Shown: piece after piece, positions 39,342-53,600 of the stretch
Position numbering within the stretch: the stretch's first letter is position 1
Layout: each line of letters starts with the position of its first letter
DNA from: Balanoglossus misakiensis
Taxonomy: Eukaryota > Hemichordata
Direction of reading: 5' to 3'
Length of the DNA stretch: 64,000 bases
Assembly: GCA_040954595.2 (NCBI GenBank)
Contig: CM082588.2
Coordinates: 6,138,001-6,202,000, forward strand
The notes under the pieces: model-generated
What the model saw: only the letters and a program-made list of their open reading frames with translations
What the model was told of the DNA's origin: nothing
Databases searched by the model: none
Made by a program: the position numbers and the translations under genes

Positions 39342-42300
39342 CAGACAGACAGATAGACAGACAGAGATATGTAGACAGCAACAGACAATCAGAGAGACAC
39401 GCACAAACATAGAGATGGTACATACTTTGACTTCTTCTATGTGTTGAGGTAAGCTGTCAATGATGATATCTCCTACAGCTTGCCAGTGTAACTTCTGGGC
39501 TTCAGATTCATGTAATTTCACACTCAGGTCATCCATCGCATGATGGAAAGTGACCATTTTCTGCAACAAGAAAAACGTGATACTGTTGTTTCTTTTTCAT
39601 TTATGACTATTAATACAGTCCTTATGAATGATATTACCCATTAAATGTTTTATAAAGATGCAATCTTCACACCAAATGCAATTCTTACCATGTCAGTATT
39701 ACAGGGCATACTTACATTCATAACTTCGTTGATTCGTTTGTGCCATTCATCTGATCGGTTGTTGAGGTGATTCCATCGGTCGGACAACAGGTCAAGTTGG
39801 TTCTTAAGATTCCTGAGTGAGTCGGGAGAGGCATCTGTTTTCTCTCCTTTTCAACAAGCGAGGGAAAAAAGAAAGAGAATCAATATTAGATACACCCTAC
39901 AGTCAGAGGAAACTGATATGCAACACTGGGGTATAAAACGATCAATAGAACAGGTCAGATGTCCAACTGTAAGGTCACGCATCAAGTCTGCCAAGTTCAA
40001 TGTCAGCAATCACATGACTCTACATGTAGGGAGGTCATGGTCAAGTCATCTCACCTTGGGTAGTGTCTGTGCCATCGCCTTGCTCGGTCAAAACTCCCTG
40101 CCCGGTGGCCAGCGTGTTCTCCACAACCGGCTGCTTGTTCTCCAGCAGGTTGACGAACACTTTGTGGTCGTCGCTCTGCTGCTGCACCGTGTTGAGGTCG
40201 CCGCCCACCGGCTGCTGCTGCGTCAGCTCCTCGTCTTTCCGCGCCACCCAGTCCAGTAGTTCCTGGATGGACAGGATCTGGCCACTCCAGTCTTCTGCAT
40301 TGCACTCTAGTCTGGTCCTGTGTTTAGAAGGGAGAGATTTGAATGAGATACAGTGTAACTAACCGTCAGTGTTACTAACATCATAACAGTGCACTAAACC
40401 AAACTTAAATTATAGGGGCCAATAATTTCCTAGCTGAAAAAGAGAGAGAGAGATTTGAATGAGGTAACTAACACTTACATGTAGTTCATGCTAAAAATAC
40501 TACTGAGATGTGTTACTATCTTTATAACAGTGCACTGGGCCAAACTGAAATTATACTGGCCAATAATTTCCAGGGCTGAAAAGCCATCATGGTGTAGGAT
40601 TGACAGTGTTCTTTGGATTTTTTGTCACCCTTGCCTATGAACAAACTTACATGGTCAACGTGTTACCCTTTATTCCTGCACATGTTCATAACTTTATCAC
40701 CGAAAACAGCTGAGAATTTTCCCTCTATGAGTCATTCACCTCAACATATGTGGTGGTTTCCCTTGATTTAACTACTGGGTACAGACTTTTGTGAGCACTA
40801 GGTGGTCAAGGTGTGACATTGCAGACATTTCCTGAAAACTTTCCTTTTGTTTAAGCCTTCCTTTTCTACACTAGAATTCAAACACTTCTGTTGAAAGCAA
40901 CACAAGCGCAAAGACACACCCACTTCTGCAAATGCTCGAACGGGCAAATCACATACCTGATGTCTATGGATTTCATTCTCGCATTGGTCCACCTCTCGTT
41001 CATGTCATCCAGTCGCCGTTGCAGCATGGTGGCGTCTTCGTGAATTTCAATACTGCGTAGGATTCTCGTGCCGGTTTCATTGAGCGCTGAGTAAGACTTC
41101 TGGTGGGCATCAATTTCAGCCTGCAGATCCTGGAAGACAAAATAAAATTCGTCAGAAACAAAACTTCCAAGGCGGCCCCAAAAAATGGTTGTCGTTCTAC
41201 AAAGAAGATACGTTCAATGGTGTCCATCTGCTGAATTTTAAAGTTTGATAAAGGACGTAAAAATGGGTCACTTTCTGTATGGGACACACATGAAATCCCC
41301 ATACAGATTTATCAGAGAAACACAAATGCACCTCTATACCATAGGACTTTCAACCCAGAATGTTCCGTTAGGATGTATTACGCATGTTTGGCAAAGATGA
41401 AGGAAACTTGCTAGACTCTCAAGAATTAAATTTTATTAATGGTGTTCTCAAACACTGTGGGAAGACCTGTGGTCAAGGTTTATGTACACATCAAAGAGGC
41501 TTTGTAACAGTCACGTTAATGCGATCAATGGTCAGCCCTTCTTGGCTTTTCTGAAGTCAGAAAGGGCATGTCGTACACTTCGCTAGTCAAAGATCACCAG
41601 ACATTTCAAGATTTTAACTCTAGTCAAAATAAACAGAGTTCTGTTTCATCAAGTACTAGGATGCACCTCGGTTCTGTATTTGGTTCGCAGCCTTGACATA
41701 GTTTCTAAGAGATAGTGGGTTTCTGCCTCCCTCAAATCCAAGTTTTTCATACCAGATGGCGGCATGGGCCACTTAAGATTCTTGGTCTATTTTTATTCCA
41801 TTGCATGTTTTATCTCCAGTAGCCAGGAAATGATTTTACACCTCGGCCTAGATTGTTGAGAATTGATTAATTTTCAGAGATACGCTCCATTTGCTGCCTA
41901 CTTCTACTTCACTTAAACTTGTACCCTCTTCCAAGGGCGAAAATTCAGGGCACTTTCATAACCTCTTCCAAGGGTGAAAATTCAGGACAAAATTTTATGA
42001 GACACTGGTGTCCTCTCGCAGAACAGCCGTTTGATTCACACCCTCTTCCAAGGACAAACATTTCCTGTTTTATTTGCACCCCTCTCCCATGAGAATAAAA
42101 CACAGACTTCATTCACAGACAGTTTCCGCTCCCAAAACTATCGACAATAGTTTCAATATTTTGAAAATCCCACAGCGTAGTTGCTGTACGCAAGTAGCCA
42201 AAATAACAGTTTATTTTGAATAAGAAATGACGACAAGCGAGTCCACGACCCCATCCATTCATCAGATTATAACCCTTTCTTTCGGGGAACAAACGGTCGC

Positions 42301-45300
42301 AATACAGCCACAACTTCCACAGTCATTGAAGATATACTAGTCTAGTAAAACCCACATCTGTTTTGGACATAAACCAGGTCTAAAAATATCCCTGTCTTGC
42401 ATAACTGTTGAACGTCCAAATCACAAGATTCAAGAATGTGGGTCTGTCGGTCGGGACATTCTTTCACTGGCCAGATATGGTGGTACTGATAGCACACAAA
42501 TCAGGGCCATGTCATCCACAGGGTATAGAATCATCGCACTTTCTCTCAGTCCGATCTCAAACAGAACCCATTAAGCTGAAGCTGGAACTCTAAACTGAAG
42601 GTGGTATGAAGAAACCATCTGTACAATGACATACTTATTATCAAAGAATGTCTCGAACTTTGTTACTTCGAATTTGTTTATAACTATCGTGCAAGATATC
42701 TGGGGCATGTTTTGACGGAAAATACACAACATAAGCTGCATGATCTTTGCAATTTATATTTACTTAATATTGTTTTGCATCCCAAAAGTCTTGCAATAGG
42801 ACAGTGGATGTCATCTGCGTAAGCTATGTTTTGTTGACAGTGGATGTATATACTGATAAACTACTCTGGCTGTTAATTTCTCTAAGACACAGCAGGGATT
42901 TTTATACATTAAATCATGGGGTGAAACTGTTTCTCTTTCTAATTTGGCGAAATGTAAATGTTTGTAAATGAAGCCTTCAGACAGACATTACTTCTTTGTG
43001 AGAACTATGCAACAAGTGACAAAACTGATTTAGTTGTTGAATGGGAGTGTAACAACTCATGGTATTGGTTGAATGATAATCTAACAAGCAACGGCATTGG
43101 TTGACTGACAATGCAACAAGTAATGCTATTGGCTAAGATACAAAAAATTGTGTGTGTAACAATTATTAACCAACTGGATTAGATTGAATGAAGCAACAGG
43201 AAAGAGGTAATTTAATACTTGAATGAAAAATCGGAAGAAATCAATGCAAGCACATTTGTAGTATTATTTTCAGATTGAATGAAACTTGAGTTCAGATTAT
43301 CTCATGGGTACTCAGGACTGCTAAACTTCATTCTGGCAACCAGAAGGTGATTTAGGATTACATGTGTTAAAATGTACACATGCAGATTGCCAAGGGATGC
43401 TAGGTATTTCTGATTGCTCGTGAATTCGCTAACACACCAAGATTGATTTCGACTCTTTAAATCACCGCTTTTCCCCTGATAAACATAGATATGGTAAACC
43501 TATCTTGTTTTAATGACTGCTACATGCCACATCATCTCTGTTGATAAGTTACATGACTCCAAAACCACGCAAATTCATTCACTTTTTGGGGGGTTGCGTG
43601 ACCTATATTTTTTGTGTTGGACTGAGAGCTGGATTAGACCAAACATCGGTATCCTGGTCCACATACTTGGAGAGAAAACATGGTTTAGGGTGGTAACTAT
43701 GCAGCCTGGCGGAAATGATACGGAAAAAAAGGAATGAACACACACACACATGTAACAGAGATAAGTTTATCACTTCGAGAACAGCAAATGATACGACAAA
43801 AACTCCTTTTAAGGTTGTATAATACACAGTGAATTATGAATTGGGGAAATTAGAGACTTGAAAACTTCCAATGCAATGAGCTACAAGTACATATGAAACT
43901 TCCATTCCAAAATTGCTTTTTGACTAATTGAAATGACCGTTCAGACTATCATTACCACTGACACTTAGAGCAGAAGTACTGTGAGAATGGAACAAAATGA
44001 CATCTTGAAGATGACTCAAGTGACAGAGACATCGAGCCGACACTTCCTGGTCATTGGCGTAAATCCCATCGCTGTCGGCCAGCACTCTCAGAAGACAATA
44101 CAGAATCAGCAACCCTTTTGAAGAGCCTAACAGCTATTATTCAATCGCCCCCTCCCAATCAATGAAGTGTCCTTCGCTGTCACAGATCACTCAACAACAA
44201 GAGGAAGGATGCACAACCAGGCAAGCTGTGGCCGACACTCAAAGACGCAGTCAACCAGACATGAGGCCCACTCGAACTGCATCTGGATCAGTGATTTGTA
44301 AATACACTAGACTGTAGCTCATAACTTTAGATGTGTGTGTTACACTGGACAGAGTACCAACAAATATCTGTCTGGACAAAAGTCTAGCCATCAGCGTTCT
44401 GACATGATTTCAAACACAATCTCTTCAATGTACTTGTTCGAGAATATGTTACTGGAGTACGATGAGTTCTTTATGTGTGTGTTGCAAACTTGTTTACGGT
44501 AAAATCTAAACCATACAACTGAGCTGATTTACAGGGTGGAGTATACAGTATACAGAATGCAAACTGAATTGAAGTGATCAATTGGTGTTATGGAAGAGTC
44601 ATTACACTCAGACTGGATTGCTAGCATTTGGATATAATACAGGATTCAATCCAGACAACCTAAGTCTAGTACTAAATCCAGTCAAATGTTACGTTTTACT
44701 TCCAAGAAATCCGAGTTTGGCAAGACAATTTGTATGAAAACCCTTTCCCAATAGCCTTTTGTTTTATCACATCCACTAGAGTACCACATGCGTGGGTTGA
44801 AATCCATTTACTTCAAGGCTGTGTTTTACTAATCAAGGACAAACACAGCTTGCATTTTAGGCTTGTTGTGTTAATAGACTACACAAAGAAGCGTGGATTT
44901 AGGGAAAGTAACTTTTCAATGACAAAAGTTGTTCTTACAGGAAATCCGGAACCTTGTCTTTAGGTATGTGTATCCACGTTTACATGTACATGTAAGTTGA
45001 TGTCCAAACATAGCATTTGTAGTAGAACCTTGACAACCATTCATTAAACAGGGATTAACAGCACTAAAAGAAATGGTCTAAAAATCTCTCTTTTGGTCTT
45101 TCAAACCAAAACCTTCATCTGTCCTAGAAATAGAGAACGGCAGTAGGACATTCAGGCATACAGAAGTTTAAAAGTGAATAAAAACTGACAGGAGGCAGGT
45201 CGGTAATAAAATACCTGAACTTATAACAAGTCTCCTTTAAAGAGATTGCACTGGAGTGTTACATGCACACAAGGCATCCACTGCAAACAGTCAATCACAT

Positions 45301-48300
45301 TAAAAAAAGCCTTCAGCTTGTACCAGACGTGGCACGACATGCCAATAAAGATTTCATGAGGTTGCTACTTGGGCCGAGACAGTGAACAGGGCCCGTCCAC
45401 AAAGCATGTCCACGTAACTTCACCTACAGAGAGGTTCTGTAAACAGTATACAATGTATGTAGCGTTTGATTACACACACACATCATTGAAGATGACACTT
45501 AGAACCTCAGCCCACTCAATCTTCAGACAAACTACATCTGGAACTCACAAAACTAAGAAACCGTGTCACAGACCGAGCCCTGCAACCAAAGTCAACCAGT
45601 TTTTGTTACGTGTAAATAAACTATATTTTTCAACAGAATTCAAGACTTTAATTTGGTCAGGCCGTATCTCCACAACGCTACAATATGTCTCTTCTGGCTC
45701 AGCGGTCAGCCGGCAGCAAGATCCGCACCACTTCACATGCACAAGTGTCTGATAATGATGTTTGCTAATTTCTGGGAATGCCGCATTGAATCTTGTACGG
45801 CACAATTGAAGGTTTTGGAGCTATTGACACAAACTGTTGACGGGAAGTCACCACTTTGTTACAAATCACCTTGAAAGTAAATCAGAACATACCCAGTTGT
45901 CGTTCAGAGGCTTCCATTCCAACAACTCAACCATGCTGACAGTTCCACACTTATTGAAAATAAACTTCAACTTAAAGATGATTCACGGATGATTCCCAAG
46001 TTGACACGAGCAGTTTTGAAGTTTCGCAGCATAAAATAATCCTAGGCAGTCCTTGAAAATCCAGGCAATGCTGATTCCTGAGCCAGACTCTACAGAAAGC
46101 ACAGCGCCTTAGAAGCAACCCCCGGAGCACTGACACAGCAAAGTTGGACCAAACTCTGTCTGGCTGAAGCAACAGCTAGGCACGCCGAGCGACTCCAGCA
46201 TCCATCTGCGAAAGTTTTTTATCCGACCCAACTAAACAATCAGAGGTATCATATTCCCTTCCAGTTGTCAGGGGCGACCTCTTAATCCAAATAATTTACA
46301 GGCAGGCTGCTGACTGGGCCCTACATACTAATGCCGGTGCTATCAATGGCTTGAAGTGGACTATGGGAGAGGAAACATCTCCACCGACTGCAGTTTGGGG
46401 GCAAATTTAAGTATCTGCTTTAATTAAACACCGACAGGAAACCGCTGAATTCAAAAGACTGAGAGGATTGGTCCTTGAGAGCAACATCCTGCAGTATGTC
46501 CATCGCGCATGCTGTCATCTAACCTGACAACCCTCCAACACAATGGAAGAGTCCAACCAGCCACTCTAGATGCAAAGACTGTACCACATTATGCTGAGTA
46601 AAGAGGGGCGAGTGGATGAATCCATCCCGATGCCTGCATGGGGGCATCTTCCTACAATGCAGGCAGAAATTAAATTTAATCTTCTCACCCCGGTTTCTGA
46701 ATGTAGAGGTCTACATTCACCACACAAAACAATACATTTGGACCAAACCATGGTAGTGAAGGGGTTAACCATACTGTCAGTGAACAGCGAATGAAATCTA
46801 GCTCTCAATACACAGCTTCTGAATTTCTCCTGTAGATTACTTACATGGATGATGTATGCTGCATGAAGCGTACAAGTATACAAAACAGAAGCTCTCAGAT
46901 TTCACGTTTTATTAATCAACACAGTTCTATGACTTCAGTCTGAGCCTGGAAGGCAAACTGCGAATACACTACAGGTTGTATTACATCTTACTGACAAAAA
47001 TTTATAACAAGTGCGCACAGTCATGACTTGCTAGATGCTTTGGACTATTTGACTTTTATATAATGAGTGGATGCTATTCAAAAGGTATGTTCTTGAATTT
47101 AATTTTGTGATTTTTAGTCCTAAAAACCTCCAAATAGTATATCTCAGCAGAGCTGTCCTTAGACTAATCAGGGTACAGACCTACTCTTTTTTATGAGGTA
47201 GTTACAAAATATAATGTAAATATGTACTGAAGAACTGATGTGTGGCAACCATTGATGTAATTTATGTCATATCAGGCAAATCTTAAGTACTACAAGTACG
47301 AGATGTACACAAAAGGTCCTACTTGAAGTATCGTAATTTTGTTATGTAAAAGATAGACCCTATAGTCTATGTGTAAAACTGAGTCATTTATATTGGAATT
47401 GTATAAAAAAACAGATAGCATTTTTACCACTTCAAGTATAAAAATCGATATTCCCAACTTTCCTTATTCTTGCATGTTTTTTTTTTCTGTAAATAAATTC
47501 CGATGTCCATCTAGTACCTACTCCATAATAACACGAGTTGGACACGTTTTCAAAACACTGAAATCCTAGTTTGTTTTTTCATGGCTGAACGCTCGACTGC
47601 AAACCCAAGTAACGGGTCACCCGAGTTGAATAAAATCCATTGAAATCAAAGCTAGAAATAACAGGAAGGAGGACAGTCAGAGAAGAATTTGGCAAACACA
47701 ACATGCCACCGCAGACTTTTGAGGTCAACTTCCTGCTGTAAACACAGGTCATAAAGGGACAATACTGGCTGGGGATTTGTTGGCTAAATAGATGTCATTT
47801 ACTTTGAATTTCAAGACATTGACGGGACCTTAGGGACTGACTTTAACATAGTTAAGTTGTCCAGGTTTTTTTTTGCTCTTTTGATACTGTTGTATTTAGT
47901 CTGCACCGAGTTATTTAAAAGAAGGGGATTGCTTCTTTTCACATTTTAAAGAGACCATAACAAGTCTGGCAACCATTTTGAATTGCCAATATTGGTAAAG
48001 TTTTGATGTTTTTACCCTACCAAGTATTTAGTATTTTGAGTTTTCAGGAGTAAAGTTCATTTTACAGGACTTTCCAAAGAGTATTTTAAAATTCCAAACT
48101 TTTCTAGAATTTTTTTCAGGAATGTACAAACCGTGTCCTCATATCAAAATCCCTAAGGTGACTTTCCCTCTTCCTTATGTCACTTCTTACATCAAAGAAG
48201 TTGGGATTTAGATAAATCTCTTTGTAGGATTTTGATGAAGTGTCAAACATTATCAGCAACACTAAACACCAGAGACCATTTTCATAAATCCCTACTTGGT

Positions 48301-50654
48301 GATTATGTATTGTTAAAGCATGTGCTTGTCTACACATTGTCAAGACAGAAGCTGTGTTATATTATCTCAATTAAGGGTATTATCGCTGAGGCAAGAGAGA
48401 CTGGGTATTGTAACAGGGAGATGCACCAGGAAGCCCTAAACATCCAGCGGAAGTTGATAGGAAATTGATAATAACCACACTGCTTCCCTTTTCGACTTGA
48501 ATTACAATTTTAGAGATAAGGGATCAGTCAGTATTCTGGAAGCGGTTTATTTTTGTTCGGTTTGGCCCTGCGGACTTGGCAGTTTCTATGGCAGCAGTCT
48601 GCTGGCCTTGAAGTTGGTCAGCATTTACTTCCAGCTGAGCGGTAATGGGGAGGAAGTCTACTCGAAAATCCATCCTGTGCAGATCATTAGACTGTCTCAC
48701 GCCAATCTGACAAGCTACTGTTTATAGTTTTTGCCTGAATGCTCCGCTTGATTCCAGACTTCTACAGGCTGAAGATGATATGGTCTAACAACACTGGGAT
48801 TTTGTGTTGCCGGTGCTTTCAAATTTACTACTATAAATGGCCCCTTTCTCAATCTGAAAGTGCGCCCTCTATACCAGAGAGTTGCCCAAACAGGGAGTGC
48901 AGACTACATATGTCCTGTTCTGATCTAACAATGTATGTGTGAGGGAGAGATCCCAGCTAATTTAATCAGTTAATGTTTGCAGATCTAAAATAGAAATGGT
49001 AACTATTCATGGCAGTAACAAGCTTGGAAAGCAACATGCCCCCTGTTGGTGCAAACAAACAGTTTGATCATACATGTAGATGGACCGAGTGGAACCCACA
49101 AAGCAAGTTCATGAACTTTTGTATTAAACTGGCCTACACTGCAATCTCCTGGCCCCAGACAACACATCATCTTTGAACGAGACTTCCACCGACCGCAGAC
49201 CACACAGACTTCAACACAAGCTACTGACACCTACCCTATACTGTTTCAACCACAGCTTCAGCATATCCTGGTCTTCCAGCGCCACCTCGTTCTCCGTTTC
49301 CTGCTCCAGACGCTCGATCCCCGTCTCCACTTCCGTCAGCCAGGCCAGGAAAGCGCTCAGCTCCCGGTCGAACTCCTGCAGGGCCTCCAGCGCGTGGACA
49401 ATGCCTCTCTGTCTCTCATTGGACCTGCAAGTACAAAGAAGACGGAAAGTTTAGTCTCAGACACTGTGAATCTACCAAAATATCTTATACTTACTTTCTA
49501 TCCAAATCACCATCTGATCATGCAACGTGCTGGCAAAAAAAATTACTGATAAAATTGCCATCAGACTGATCTATTCAATTTAGCATTGATATGAAGATGA
49601 ACTGACACAATCTGAATATTATTCCATACAAAATTAAGAAGATTTCTCATTGATGAAGGGGTCAGAGTGCTGAGTTCATGTTTCACTGTATTGAGACAGC
49701 CAAGGACAGACACCACCAGTTCAACATATAACCTGTTTCAAATCAGGCCGAGAGGTGCTTAGTGAAAACGACAGATGTAATTCAGCTCAGGGTATCTTTG
49801 CAGTATAACTGCACCATGGACAACACAGAAGACTGACCCTTGCGTCTTATCATGGACATGGTAGCTGCCCCTGGAAAACACCACACCCATTGCAAAGAGA
49901 GACAATATTGCCCTGTTGTCTGCAGACGAAAAGATTGGACCCAAATGCTACCCACATGTTCAGTGCCTGCATGCGTGTGTGTGTGTCCATGCTAAAAAAG
50001 GAAAAGGCCAAAATTTTGCTTATGGGCAAATTTGGCAGTCTGATTATCAACCAGATTATGCTGTTTACATTTCACAGATTGTTGGAAGATGTTATAATTG
50101 GATTAGATGCTTGTGGCATCAACAACTGCAAATTAACATTCCACGCTCATTACTGACGGACACTGGCAGGCCCCACAAACTCTTAACATTATAAGAACAC
50201 TCACTTGTTGACTAAGTGACTCCATCTTTGATCCAGATTTTCCAGGATCTGTTTGATCTTACTGGTGTCATCACTGCTGTATTCCGTGATCAGCTTGTGT
50301 CCGGAATCGCTGACTTTGTCCACACATGGCTTCCACTGTTCCACTTCTTCCATGAACGCCTTTGGGGAAAATAAACACCCAAAATGAAATAAGTGACCCC
50401 CTCCTCGTAATCAACCAAATTGGCAAGGCGTGTGTCTATCGCCCCTGTGTGGTCTGCTAAAATTAGACTCCTTACATCATCACAGAACCATCTGCTGGTT
50501 TTCAGTCCAAAAAAGAAACACAAGTTTGAGTTTACCATATTGTTTTAAAGAAAACTGACCATTCAAATTTTCTAGATTTAAAGTGTGAATAAATTAGAGA
50601 TTACTTGTTTCTAACCTATCAATGTTTACAGTCAGACTTGTGTCATTATTTGTG

Positions 50655-50689
<35 letters not shown>

Positions 50690-53600
50690 GGGGGATCAAA
50701 TTTTAGCGTTCACAACTAAAATATGGTTAAACCCTCACTGTTCCCTGTGGCATGGCTGAACCATTTTGCAGTAAAGAGGGGTAAAGATTGGTTAAAATAC
50801 CCATTTCAGCCCTGCTATGTTTCAAAGAACATTCCTTACCCGATGTCTACTGAGCTGAACTTCCAAGACATCAACGGTCTGTCCCACATCGTCAACATGT
50901 TCCATAGTCTCTTCCATCTTGACCAGCCAGTTGAAGAGTTCGTCCTTCCACTCGTGGAACTGATGCGAGTCCTCCAGCATGCTGTCCAGCTGATTCTTCC
51001 GACTGGTCACCTTGGAAACCGCATCATTCCAGTGCTCCTTCAATCTATTCACTGCACCACAAAACACAAAGAAATTTAATCTAACTTGATAGAACTAAAG
51101 TCACACAGAACTATTTGAAATTGATCATGCAAAGTAGCCTTTTTCTGACAAAAATATTAGTGATCATTTTCAAGAGATTTATTTTTCTGTCTCATGTTTC
51201 AATTTCTATCAGTGAACTGAACAAACACTTTTAGGAATTACACACAGACGAAAGAAGTACATATTTTCAGTACTTGGTGGCGCTATACAGGACTATCCCG
51301 AGCCAACCCTCACCTTTCTCTTCCAGAACTCTCTTGTCACTCTCGTTCTGCGACTCCGCTTTCAGATTCTCTCCTTTATTGATGAGTTCGTCCAGATGTG
51401 GCTGTTTGGCTTCAAGGTCATTCAGAACACCCTGCATAAAGTAAACAGTAGCTTTCACATGAATAATTAAGACCGGAGCAAATTAACCTAATTCAAAACT
51501 GCACCAGATTTCATATTTCTTATCTTTCATATGGATTTGTGGCTGGAGACTGAATGAAAGAAAACTATGTTCATTGTGAGCCAACTTCATTTACAATCAA
51601 TAAACCCTAAACACCAAAGACTTCACTGTAACATTCCACCCATCCTTCAGGCAAACAACCAAAAACACACCAAAAACGATTTTACCACACACATGTTAAG
51701 ATCAATAAAATGGGAATTAAAGCAAAACAAACAGTGATGAATATAAAGAAATAAAGTGAAGAAAGAAATTTGTTAAGGATGACAGGTTGGGAGTTTAATA
51801 TTTTGCTTAAAAGTTAAAATATTCAGTGCTGAAAGTTCAACGGTATAATTTCAGTTTCCTTCCCTCCCTTTACGTTTTTACAGTTACAGTGTTGCCTTTT
51901 AAACCTTATTTCCCCCAAAGCCACGTCAGCGACAACAAGGGACCGACGCACACAGACCTCCAACTGCCGCATTCCTAGTGCAACATCGGTAACCAAAGCC
52001 TTAATTTCTTCCAAGTCGGTCGAAGCTATCTGACACAAGCCCTGCTCAACATAATTCAACCATCCGTGTTTCTGCACAGTGAATCAAGAGTGGGGCAGAG
52101 TCAGTGTCAAATGCTGCACCGGCCAATGTTGATGTGTTGCCATTTTTGCTTGGCGTGCACAAAGATAATGGTCATTTTCAGGCCAAAAATTCAGGCAACT
52201 TTTTTCATTTTTAATAACAATTCGACATCAATTTGGTACAAGGCTAAACAATTTGTACTCAATAGCAAACCCTGATGAGACATGACACGATAATAAGTCT
52301 AAGTAAGGCAAAATGATGGAAGCCAGCGCTATTGTAATTTTGGTAAATTTGGAATGATATACTGAGATGATATGTTTTTGAATGTATCTTGGCTGAATAA
52401 AATACCATATTACCCATTGAAGACTAAACTACCTCCGTCTTAATCAGAAAATAATTATAACATTTCCACAAATGTTTTGAAGAGTAAAATAGACCTTTCC
52501 CATAAAAGCAACCAGCGATTGCATCGAAAATAATTGTCATTTTTCCTACTGCATCATTTGGGGATTCTGTGGCTTTTTATTTTGAAATCATGCAAACTTG
52601 ATCACATTTATGTAAAACGTTGAATGGATGGAAAACGCACAGTTGGTCACAAATGAGCATGCAGGGTGAACTGATGCACGCAAGCAGGACAAATAATAAC
52701 ATGCAGAAGAAGACCTTTGCAGGGATGCATTGAGGGTTGCGTATCACATGAATGGGAGGCATATGTACTGGGTAATTTACGATGAAGTTAGTATTTATCG
52801 AAACACCACTAAAATCACAATCATTCAGTCAAAAAATTTCAACCAAAAATACCTTCTGTTTGATAATTATCTCCTCAATTTCTTCAACGTCTCCCACGGT
52901 TACGATCTGCGACTTCAGCATGTGGTCAAGCAACGTCAACCAGTCGCGCAGTTCAGCCACTGCTTTGTCGAAGTCCGGCCAGGGTGACGGCGATTCGATG
53001 GGTCTTGCAGGAGCCGAGTCGACCTGGTCTGGGGCGGCCGCGTGAGTGGTGGTGGTCACCATGGTTTGGGTTATTATCACTGGAGGAAAGAAAACATGTG
53101 CACTTCAAAAACGAAGTATCAAATTCTCACATATGGATCCAACTACAGCACCCTGGGAAGCATGTACTGTTTGTGTTTTTAAACATACCATGTAGATTTT
53201 TTTAATATAACCACCTATCATACAATCTATCCAACAAAAGTGCAACAATTAACCAAAAAGGGAAAAAAATATATTTACCCGTTTGCTCTCTAAAGACCTT
53301 GGACTCAATATCGGCGTCGGAAATCGGCCGAAGATGAGTGGCCATGTGTTTTATCTTGGCCCAGTCCATGTTCAGTTTGTCCACCTTTTCCCGGATGTGG
53401 TCCGGCAGGGTGGCTCCCATGCTGGCTGCTTCCATTGTCAAGGCTTTGAAGGTGTTGCTGACGCTGTCGATGTTGGCTTGTCTGGCTCGTAGGGCCTCCT
53501 GCATTGTCTGCAACAAGAAACATGCGTTTAGTACCATCTGACTCAAATGTGAAAATAACGTTTATCGGAGCATACTAGTATACCCTTTCATCCTTATTTC

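Noticed and set aside
39716-39844. Alternative acceptor ten bases upstream for the exon 59a dystrophin equivalent
   Set aside because: Using 39844 shifts the frame; the CAG acceptor giving a start at 39834 keeps it open and preserves homology.
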